From the NCBI GenBank assembly GCA_034336665.1, contig CM067569.1, forward strand, positions 5,139,820 through 5,203,819: a stretch of 64,000 bases of DNA. The letters run 5' to 3'. The DNA comes from Luscinia megarhynchos. Its lineage: Eukaryota; Chordata; Aves; Passeriformes; Turdidae. The position numbers were made by a program, and so were the translations under genes. The notes below the pieces were generated by a model. The model ran no database searches. It saw only the letters and a program-made list of their open reading frames with translations, and was not told where the DNA came from. Shown here piece by piece: positions 53,401 through 64,000 of this stretch; the stretch's first letter is position 1, and every line of letters starts with the position of its first letter.

Positions 53401-56400
53401 GACCAGGCTGAGCTGGCTGATGGCTCAGGGGCTGTGCAGGAGTTTGGGATCTCTGCAGAATTATTCTTCACTTCCAACCAAGAGCTGCTCTAAACCCACA
53501 CATTTCCCCCAAAGTGTGCAGAGCCTGCCCATGGCTTCACCTGCACTCCAGGGAAAGACACTCAGAGCTTGGCTTGTTTGTTAATCAAATAGTGCTGCCC
53601 CCATTGAGCTGGATCGTTTCTATTTCAGTATAATGGTTTTATTTTACTTTAAGATTTCCCCCATTTAGGACAATTTTACAGACCTAGGTTCCATTCATTT
53701 TCAGTCCCTGAACATTTTCCTTTGCTTAGAGAGTGGAAATTATCTCAGCATCCTCTAATGCCTGTGTTCTTCAGCAGCACTCACTTGGAGGCTACACAAA
53801 CACTTTCACATGTTGATATTTTGAAGTCTGGAGCTAATTACATCAGTTTCTATTCAAACAGCATTATCAAGAGTAAAGCAAGAGGAGGCTGAATTTCCTG
53901 GTGTAGCACCTGAAGGTGGGTGTTAAAGACAGAAGGAGACAACTTTTTTATTGTTATTTTCCTCTTCAGATATCTGAATATTAAAACAAGCAGGTTGTAT
54001 AAAGAAAAATGAGATAAGTTTTATTGCACTAGCTGGTGTAATCCAAAAATAAACTGATTTATCCAAAAGAAACATTCTGAGACTCAAAACACTGAGTGCA
54101 ATGGAAAGGGAGCTGCAGAAAACAGGTTCAGGAGTAAAAACCCATAGAAATAAACCCACAAAACCCCACCCACAAAACCAAGCAGAGTATTTCCTGCTTC
54201 TATTTAATCTCAGACAAATCTGTCACCCACTTGAGCTCAAAAGTGACCAACATCCTCATTATACTCAGCAAAAACAAGGATTTTAAGCACCCATTAAATA
54301 GTAACAGTTACACAGATATTGCACCTCCAGAACTTGAAACATCCACACACAAGCAAAAAAGTTAAGATTCAATTTACCCAAACATTTGAAACCCTGGGGA
54401 TGTGAAGCATCTGCAAACCACATATTAAATTTGCTCCAAGGAAAAAATATGCAGATAAACAAACATAATTTCAAATAATGCTTAACTAGGGGTGGTTTTC
54501 CAAGCAGAAAATTAAATCTGCCTTTGCTTTCTATTCCTCAGGATTCTTAGAAGAATCCTCATTCCCCATTGAGGAAGCTCATGTTTTCATTTTAATTTTT
54601 CCCTGGTTTGCCCCCAGCTTCTGATTTTATCAAACTCTACCATGTTCAGCATCTGCTGAATTGGTTGCTCAATGTGATCTAACAGTCAGCCCAAAACTTC
54701 AAGGATAAAGCAGAATTTCTTGATTTGAAGAAAATAGAGAAAGGGGGCATGAGGGATAGAACTGTTGGGGAAAAGTAGAGCATGCTTATTTCTTCAAAAA
54801 AGTAAATATATAACAGAAGAAAGGAAGAAGAAAATATTTCTTTTTTCCTGTTCTGTTCTTACACAACTCAGAAGTAAAACATTTAAAAATTAATAACCAG
54901 CTTATAAAATGTAATTCCCTTTGCCCCAACAGAACTTTTCTTGCCCCCAGAAAATTCACAAGATTCCATGAAAGTGTATAAATATCCAGTGTTAAAACCA
55001 TTGAGATTTATTTTTATTTCTTAACATACTGAAGGAAAGTTATTTTTTCACACATGCAGAGCTCAGTACAAAGACAAATCTCATGCCTGTTGCTTTCAGA
55101 TCATGTATATATGGAATTAAAATGAACTTACATTTTTCTGCTGCTTCAAAGTTGTATTGTTAGACACAGCCTCCAAGGAAGCAGGAGTGTGAATTATTGT
55201 GCTGGTTCCAAAATAAGCAACACTAAGCCCATTCAAAAAAACATAATTAAAAATAAAATAAAAGTGACTCAAATCTAAAAAGTTCTAATTAAAGGAAATA
55301 CAACATATGCACAAAAACAACCCATAAAATAAATACAGCTAAGAGCTCCTGTGTGAGCCATGCCCCTGAAGAGCTCCAGGTGCTCTTTGGCACAGGGGGT
55401 TCCCATTGGCTTCAGCTGCCCAATTTTTTGGAGCAGCTGTTCCTGCACTCCAAATCAAAAATGTGCCTCTGCTCTGGGGGTTTGGGTGCCCAGACCTGCG
55501 CTGGGTTTGTGGCTGAAATTCTGCTCTGGCTGCAGCAGGGAGCACTCACACTCACTGAGGATGTGCCAGCAGAACAAGAGAGTTTTAGAAATTCTGGCAA
55601 GGCTTCAGATGGGTCAACATGGGTTCATTTGATGCTGAGACTAGGTTTAATCTAGTAAATATCTGTAGTCCAGGGTAGTGTAAATGTGTAGTGTACAACA
55701 ATCTTTGTAGCTATTTAATGGCACATTGCTATTATTGATGGAAATGTGCTGGTCAGTGCATCTCTCTAGAAAAAAACAAGTCTGGGATCAACTGGAATTA
55801 ATCTTGAGGTGGATTTTCCAGAAAACCTTCCACTAAACATAGTCAAATTTTCAACATTAAAAAAAAATAAAATAAAAAAATCAGTCTGGCTGTCCCATGT
55901 GCATGTCATGTGTTGAACCCGTGGGTGGCTGCTCCTCCAGGGCACAGGCAGCATCTCCAGCAGCTCTTGTGCTCAACAAATATCCCCCCCAGCCACTGCT
56001 ATCTGACCCAGTCTTCCCCTGAATCTCTGCCTCAGTGAATGCTGAGTTTTCCAGGATGTGGTTTTGCTCTGAGCACACTTCCACTCCTCACAGAGAGCTC
56101 AGTCCTCACCTCTGTGTGCAATAAACCTTCAGGGCTGCAGAGGAAAGGCACACACCTCCCTGTGACATTTCATTTCATCAGATCTTTAAATACCCGGAGT
56201 ACTTAGCACGTATTCATGAAGTCCCTGCTCTCATTAAGGGTCTGTGATTCCCTTGGAACCCAGCAGAAGGAATAGATGCTTTGAAATATCCACTTTCCCT
56301 CTTCTCTGCCAGAATGGTTTGTAGCAGCTTTCCATGCAATTCCCCTGCTCTGTCAGAGTCAAATATTGCTGCAAGCAGTGGTTCTAGGCTAAAAGAGTCT

Positions 56401-59400
56401 CCTCTCACTTCCACCATAAACACGTATTTTTATATGTGGTTGAAAAAGATTAATTGGAGGAAAAAAATGTCTTTTGAAAGGATTGTGCTGCCATCACATT
56501 TATTTGTTTCCCTGTAGCCTGTCTGAGGTGAAAGTCCCCTGCTGGCAGTTCACTTCTGTTCTTAATGCTTGTTTTGTCCCTGCTTCTCACAGCACTTTCA
56601 GAATATTCTGATTTTTCCCCTGATGAAGTTCCCTGGTTCTCTGGCAGGCTGGTCTCCATCAGCAGATCTTAAACCATGCCAGCAGTTCTTTCATGTCTAT
56701 TTGTTCCTGCTTTTGCCCTCAGCAGGTACCTCCAGACTTTAGCACCCTTTTGTTGCTTTTTGAGTTAAATGACTCCCCTAAGTCAAGAAAACACTGTGCT
56801 GCATTTTCCTCTGGCTTGAAGGAGGCAAGGAATTAACCAACTTCTCATCAACTTCTCATCATCACTGATTTATTCTTAGAGCAGTGACAAATTAACACTG
56901 ATTGCACCAGTGCAATCCCTTCTGATCTTTTGGAGTTTGAAGGCAGTGACTCCATTCCCTCTGAAATAAATATATAAATAATATATATATAAATAATGCC
57001 TGGGGGATGCACCCAGGGCTGTCCTGCCTGGTTCCCTGCAGAGAAACCCATGGCAGATGCTCCTCTGGGTGCCACATTGCTCCAGCATCCCTGAGGTGAG
57101 ATTTGGCTTTGCAAACATTTCACCAGCCCCAGATGCCACCAGAAATCTCTTCCACTGGCAGAGACAATGAATTATTTCCAGCTGGAAAAAGCAGTGAGAG
57201 GTTGGGTTTGGGAGATCTGTGTCCTAACACCAGGTGTGCTGGGGTGGGAGTGAATTATTCAGCAACCCACAGGTGTTTCAGACCTGCCCCCTGAGCTGAG
57301 CCTGGAGATTTCAAACAGGAATTGTAGGTCAAGAAAATGAAACAATTCCACATCTAAGCACATGCTGAAATTAAATGTTTGTCTCAAAGTCCAGTGCAGC
57401 TATTGCATTGCTGTCAGATCCAGTAGAGCCATGAACTGAAGTCACTTGTATTTGAAAAACTCAGGAGTAATAAATGATCCCCAAAAATATATCAACTTTT
57501 TTGGCAACAATCTTATATCCAAAATTTTGTGTGTGGACCATGTTTTGTTTTTGAATTGCTTCTGTTGAAATAATTATTTCAATAGTCCAGGTTTTTAAGA
57601 GGTCTCAAGGAAAAAACAAGAAGGAAGCATTTAAAAATTTCCCACTTGACATAAAGTATTTTGTTCTTTAAAAAAACCAAAAACTTTGGGCATGAAAGTG
57701 AAGAAAAAGTACCCTAAAAATTTTGGAGGGATTTACACTGCCATTTTCAGCACAGGAAAAATGATATTTTCATCATTGACCTTGAAATGGGGAAGCTGAG
57801 AGCTAACTCATTTAATTCCAGCCCACATTTATTTCATCACACTTGTCAGAATGGGGAGTTAATTTTTCTCTCTGTGCTTGAGAAAACATCCCAGGTAATC
57901 AGCAAATGAGAGAACTCTGTCAGGGACAAACCCTGAGCTCCTCATGTTAAACCAGGCAGGTCTGAAGCCCAGGAGCAACATGGACTGAACACTTGGAAAG
58001 GAGAATTTGCTGTTTGGAATTGACTTGTCAATGGTGAGGGGGATGTAATTTTGAGAGGAAATCGATGCAGAGTCATGGCAGTGGAGCTGAGCTGTAAACA
58101 GTTGGTAAATGAATGTCTGTATGGTCTGAGCCCAAAACCTTCTTGGGTTTTTTTGCTAGGAAATCAGACTGCATTTATTTTTAATTTAAATCCTGATTTC
58201 CTCAGGTGCCACTCACCCCTGAATAAAAAATCTGGTCTGAAAGCAAAACTACCAACACGTGTTAGAGAGAGTCAATCTGGCTGGTGCATCCCTCACTAGG
58301 TTCTTACATATTTATGCCAAGCAATTTTCATTGTAATGTTTTATTACACAGTCAGCAAAATTATAGAAGCGTTGCCCTCTGCATTCAACAGAAGTTATTA
58401 AAAATATTGTGGTTTTTTGCAGTCTCACAAATTATGCATCACTTCTGAGAAGATTAAAAACACTGCTGATGCAGGAACCTGGGGGCAGTCAAATTAATGT
58501 GGAGACAGAAGGAAAATGTGAGGCATGAAACAGGGCAGAGAAAAAAAAATTGAAAAACATCACCAAACCCTCCCTGCAAACTTCAGCAGAGAGAGCTGGT
58601 TAAAATCCTTCAGTGCCAAATTCAGATGAGTGGTGTGAGCCAAAAACCTCCCTTGGCTTGTGGCAGCCCTGTTGGTGATGCTGAGGAAAAGTCCAGAACA
58701 TTTCATTAATTATAAAGTTGTGATGTTATCATTTGCTGCAGAACTGCCCAGACTGAATGGGTTTTGCCAAACAGACAAAATAGAGAATAGAAAACATTTC
58801 AATCAGAGAGTAAAGAAAAAAGGGGCATTTCCTGGAGGAGGTGGTTTGATGCAGGGATTTCAATCCCATATTTAACATACTTCATCTGTTCTACTTTCCT
58901 CATACAGCATCACAGACCAATTTGTGCACTGAGTTCAAGAGCTGCTTGAGAGAAAATCTGCCTTTCAGAACATCCACCTTGCTGCCTTACCAGTTTGTTT
59001 GGGGTTTTTTTTCTGCATGAAGGCAGCATTTATTTATCCAAATAGGCAATAATGGAGTGACAGCAGTTTAGAAAAAGTAAGCAGTGAATGTTCCATGTGT
59101 GTTTTGCAGCTGTGGGACTCATCCAGCTTGTTGGCTTTTGAGATCAAGCATATCCTGCTCCGTGGCTGGGATCCCTAGGGTTTAGCACAGTTCATAATCA
59201 TTATTCATGCTGATATGAGATGTTCTTTAGCTGCCCATTCAGCTTCTCTCAGGCAGCCTAGAACCTGGACACAACCCTATGATTGGTAATGGTTATTCTG
59301 AATTTCATGAAAAATGTCAGTGGCTGAAAGGAGGACCTTTCCTCTGGGAACCTCCAGACCCTGAGCCAGAAGGAGGAATTTTGGCATTTTACTAAGGAAT

Positions 59401-62400
59401 GTTATTCAGCTGAAAGACTCCAGCTTTACATTTCTTCTCTCAGTGGCAGGTATTCAACTTTGAATGACTCCAGAATATTCAATTACTTGGTTTTATGTTT
59501 CTAAAGCCCAACATCAAGAGAACATGGGCACCCTGATATATTATTGTAGGCTCAGTAAAAGAACTGGCATGAGGAGATCTTTGTGATATACAAATCCATA
59601 AAATGGACACACAGTGGGATAGACAAAGCAATGATTTGATATTGCTGTGATGATTAAAAAGAAAACCCGAAAGCCAAAGATTTAGATGGCTGCTTTTATT
59701 ATGAGAGATAAAAGTAAATTCCTCAAAGGAATTCATTAATGTAGGGAAGCTACTATGGCTCTTTGAGCAATGAAAGACCCTCATGTTTGGCACAATTTTA
59801 TATGATTTCATCTTTTCAAATAATGGTTTTGTGATTCTGCTATAAGGAGGGAAAAATATGTTATTATAAAAATATTTTATGTTTCATTTAAATTTCATTC
59901 TGTAGTCATCAGAGTTTGAGCTATGGACATTTAAATGTTTGCTATCAGATAAAGTTCACAGAAGGATAATATTTTGGGAGGTTGTGGAATTGCTCAACTA
60001 ATCTCTGAGCTTAAAATGGTGTTTCCCAGCTGAGTCCTATTTTAAAATAAAGTAAATTTTCAGATATAAACATTTTGTCATGTCACAGACAGCAAGACAG
60101 TCCTATTTAGGTTTTCATAGATAGTATTTAATTTGCACCTTTATTTATTTTACCTTTTATTTACTATTCATTTATTTTTATTATTAGTATTTATTAGTCA
60201 CCTTTCCCATTAAAATACAGATTCTCTTTCCAGAATAAACAGTCTGCCTCCCTTCATTTTTATTATTGATCATAACTTTTGGCACCACAGTATGTTTAGC
60301 CAATGACATTTTGCCCTTGTTCAGTTTTTGCTGGCACAAGAATGAAAATGATGACAAAAACCATGAGAATTCAAAAGAGATCACTTTCATTTGAGTAAAC
60401 AGCACAAAACCTACTCAGAAGAGGAAAATGAGAATATTTAGGGGTTAAATTATTACCTTTACTACAGGAAGTTGATACAGTTCAGCCTGAATTCACTGTG
60501 CCACTCCATTATGAAACCTTTAAATAAAAGGAAAATACAGATTATTTTTTTTAAATTCCCCACGTAATAAACCAAAAGAAAGGCTGCAATAAAATCCTCA
60601 ATGTTCAGCTCCTGCAGGTTGAATATGTGTTCAGGTGGAGCAGTCAGGAAGAATTTCACCCTTAAGCTGAATTCTCATAAAACTCATTTGATCCTGATCT
60701 GTTGAAAGAGGTGAGGTGATAGTGGACACTGGCAGTAGAAATTCTAACAGTAACAAAATGGGTAATTTGACTTTTTTCATAGACTTTTGATTGCAATAAG
60801 ATATTTGGAAAATAAAATGCTAAACTAGTTCAAACTACTTAGAGTAGCAGTGAAAACTGAATAACTTTTTTTTCATACTTGTTTTGTCCTTTATTTTGGT
60901 CTGCTTTTCAGACAGAGGCATTTCAAAATAAGTTTTTGTTACACAAGGGGTGAAAAAAGAGCATTACCATATTCAATTTCCCACAAATGTCTGTTGCAGC
61001 AGTAAAAGCAGATGGCAGCAGAAACAAATGAACATCAACTCTTCTTGGAGTACGTCTGATGAGAACAGGTTGGGTTTGATGAAGATAATGACTTCTGAAA
61101 ATTCATCAATTTTTATGCCACAAAAAGAAATTGCAGCAAACACTTCCTGTAGTGTGTAATCCTTGCATCCAGGCAGAAAGTTAATTTAATGGTCTTTCAA
61201 GGGCTGATCTTGTAAAAGGTCTCAGAACTGAGTCCTTGATGAAGGAACTAAAGTCACTCAAAACTTTTTCAGGAGTCTGCTGGCAACACACCCAAGTGAA
61301 GGAGCTCAGTTTGGTCAAAGGCATTGAAACTGCAGTGCCCAGAACTTTTTTGATCCATAGCTGGGCATTTATTGCTGATCTTTCTGAAAGACCTACCCTG
61401 GGTTATCTTCTGCCCTGGAACTGCTGTATTTGTGCTGAAAATGCAGTACAGGGCTGTAGATGCCATGGCCAAGGGTGCAAGTGATTTCCAGCAATCTGAA
61501 TTTCAACCTATTTGTGTTTGCATATCTGTTTTTGTCCTGTGTGGAGCTGAGACTTGACAGTCCATTACCCCGTGGTCCTGAAGGCATAAAGGGTTGGTAA
61601 GGCAGGACAATAAAACATTTCCACACCTGCCCCTTGCATGAAACAGCTGTGAAAAGTTTCTGCCTGGGAGTCTTGTAGGAATTTCCACAGGACTCTGATT
61701 AAATCATTCCTACTTGAATAACACATTGCTATGATTTTTAAAGGTTTCACTTATCTTTTCTATTATTTTCCTACATTCAGCTCAAAGGGAGCTTGGATTT
61801 TTCATGCCTGGTGTCTCTCTCTCTCTGCACTGTTGTAAGTGCAGCCACCTCCCTCTTTGCTTTTTGCTGTGAAATTCCATGATAAAAAGCCATGAAGGCT
61901 GCCCCATACTCATCTCACTTTCATCATTTGTCATTCTGTGGGATTTCCAGTGCTTGTCCTTGCAGCATCCTCCCTAAAGGCTCCAGGAATAAGTGGACAT
62001 AAAAGCCATTGATAACAAATATAGACATTAAGACTTTTCCTACAAAATGGTATTCATGTTTCTTCTGCAAACATTAAAACCAGACACCTGGAGAAAAGAG
62101 ATAACACAAATATTCTCTGGAAGAGCTTTCTTCCTCCAAGCACTTCTGAGAATTTGCAATTCACAGCAAAACTGAGCAGACTTGCAAATTCCTTGTCTGT
62201 GGACATGGGCACTAAAGCATGGGTGAAAATGGACATTAGGAATTCATCTCAGGTTAATAAACCCACGGGTGTCCAAAGAAAGCTGGAAGGTTTTACTGCC
62301 TCCAAAATGGCCCAGTAACACTGAAGTGACAATATTTAATAGGATTTGGCAGTTAAGGTTTAGAAACAGGCCCTGGATATTGGGAGGGAGGTCCAGCTTC

Positions 62401-64000
62401 AGCTCCACACCCCTAAACAAAAACTCATTGTAGATTAGCTCTGAGTGTGCAATCAGTGGAACTTTGTGAATTAAATTCAATTCTCAGAGAGCAGGAAAAT
62501 TAAGTACAAATCTAGCTAAATGCAAATAAAATGTTGACACTTTTTCACATAAGCCCAAAATCTAAGAAGCACTTTGGAGGAGTTGGTCTCCATGCCTCAC
62601 AAAACAATATAAATATTATTTATGACAGGAAAATTTAGATGCAGCTCAAAATTTAGAACTCTTGTAGTCTGAGATTTTGGGTTGAAACCAATGAAGATAG
62701 ATACTCAAAATATTGCTCAAATACCAAATAACTAATGTACTTGCCAAAAGAATAAGCTCAATGAAAATTAGAGAATTTGTTTTAAAAAATGCTGAACACT
62801 AACATAGGATTATTAGGATTAGAGTTATTACAATGGTGAACCCAGACCTGATGTTCAGGAATAGGGTTTTTCAATATGAATAGAAAAAGAGAGGAAAGAA
62901 AGAAGCTTGAAAACATGGAGCCACTTGAGCATTGGTATGAATATATTACAGAATGCCAGTAAATTTTCTCTAGCTGAAGCACACTCATTTCCATATCACT
63001 TACTGGAGATGATAACTTGACATTTTAGTTAATATTCAATGTTAATTGGACAGACTGGAAGGACAGACATGGCTCAACATCTTCTGCCTCTTCTCTCTCC
63101 TTTATTAAAGCAGCTTTGGCCTCAGGACAGCAAAGGATTTTGCTACTTAACATTAGTATTATTAAGTATATTAAGGATCATCTGAGCAAAGAGACTGAAT
63201 TTTCAAGTGGTTTTCTGTTAAGTTTTCTCAGCTTCCTCTTCAGCAGATTAAGTTATTCCATTACATTCAGTACAACTTTGCTGGGGAGAGGAGCATCCAT
63301 CAGGTTGACATCCAAGGCACTAGAAAAATTCAGCCAGAAAAAGTTCTTTGATTTAGACATTTTTGGCCATCCTGCTTTGATTTTTTTTTTCTTTCTTTCC
63401 TTGCTTACAAATCTTTCTATAAGCCATAAAATACTCCAGTGATCCCTAGGCTTACACAAGTCTGCTTCTTTTTGTAATTTCTAACAGCTGCAGCACTGCT
63501 GGATTTCATTAACCTGACAAAAGAGCCCTCTCCCTGCAGAAGAAGAGCTTTTATTCACCAAAGAGGACTCAAATATTAGTTCAGGCCTGTGAATCAGGAA
63601 GGCTGAAGTTTACTGGCAGATGTTCATATCCACAGACAACAAGGAAGGGACTTTATGTGCCAGGACCTGGAGTTTAAACTCATGTACAAAGTGGTGTAGA
63701 GGATCCCAGCTAAACAAAAACATGACTCCACTAGGCTGGGACAGGCTTGTCTGCAGCCTGGCAGGGATCATTGGAATATGGTTGGCTGAGATTTCTCACT
63801 TTCAGAAATCTGGAAGAGCCCACAACACCTCCACACACCTGGCTGGGGGCAGGGACCCCCTGGATATTGCTGCTCCATTTGCTCCTCTCTGGATACACTC
63901 AGTTTTCTTTCTCACTGAAATAACTAGAAAAACTAACTAGAATTTCCCAAAATTCTCTGATAAAAGGCTCTTGTGTGCAGACACCACTCTGCCACCCAGG
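50471..64000. other. Intergenic DNA to the window end, no gene recognised
   Basis: It is AT-rich, with simple repeats at 56,963-56,997 (AT-rich) and 61,814-61,826 (CT). Open frames up to 110 codons on both strands show no family resemblance. PLPP4, expected upstream of WDR11 in vertebrates, was searched for by its protein motifs and not found. No transposon or RNA gene was recognised. Confidence 0.6.

Noticed and set aside
51000..64000. PLPP4 (expected upstream neighbour of WDR11)
   Set aside because: I looked for its phosphatase motifs and C-terminal sequence in minus-strand frames and found none. The gene is probably further to the right.

Overview
The window is vertebrate nuclear DNA, almost certainly from a bird and possibly a songbird. 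Four things point that way: the split gene is an intact vertebrate WDR11 orthologue, its introns are compact, the only old retroelement I recognise is CR1 (the typical avian LINE), and the LTRs look like short avian ERV solo LTRs. I cannot name the species.

Positions 1 to about 23,400 hold one gene, WDR11, on the minus strand. It is transcribed from the GC-rich right end towards position 1. I traced 18 coding exons (22,911 down to 433) with canonical GT-AG junctions. The phases add up without error to 2,340 coding nucleotides, or 780 codons with no stop or frameshift. This is roughly the first two thirds of the protein. The remaining exons, for about 440 residues, must lie to the left of the window. 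WDR11 is a double WD40-propeller protein of the trans-Golgi tethering complex with FAM91A1 and C17orf75. It is also linked to ciliary Hedgehog signalling and to human hypogonadotropic hypogonadism.

The 5' end of the gene (22,060-23,400) is the most unusual part. Exon 1 has only 86 coding bases and lies between two minisatellites. On its 3' side is an array of about 70 copies of an 11-bp unit whose consensus is the exon 1 splice-donor sequence, giving about 30 exact decoy donors directly behind the true one. On its 5' side is a GC-rich 19-bp array in the CpG-island promoter or 5'UTR. The reading frame stays open through that array for 169 codons upstream of the expected ATG.

Upstream of the promoter (23,440-24,980) is a retroelement cluster. 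It contains one LTR-like element in the same orientation as WDR11, a second solo LTR that splits a CR1 fragment, and another CR1 3' end on the plus strand.

From 24,980 to 64,000 I find no convincing gene. It is AT-rich intergenic DNA with a few microsatellites, an 18-bp perfect palindrome, a 32-bp near-perfect palindrome (50,439-50,470), and stretches that look like conserved noncoding elements by eye only. In mammals PLPP4 lies upstream of WDR11 at a distance. None of its exons were recognised here.
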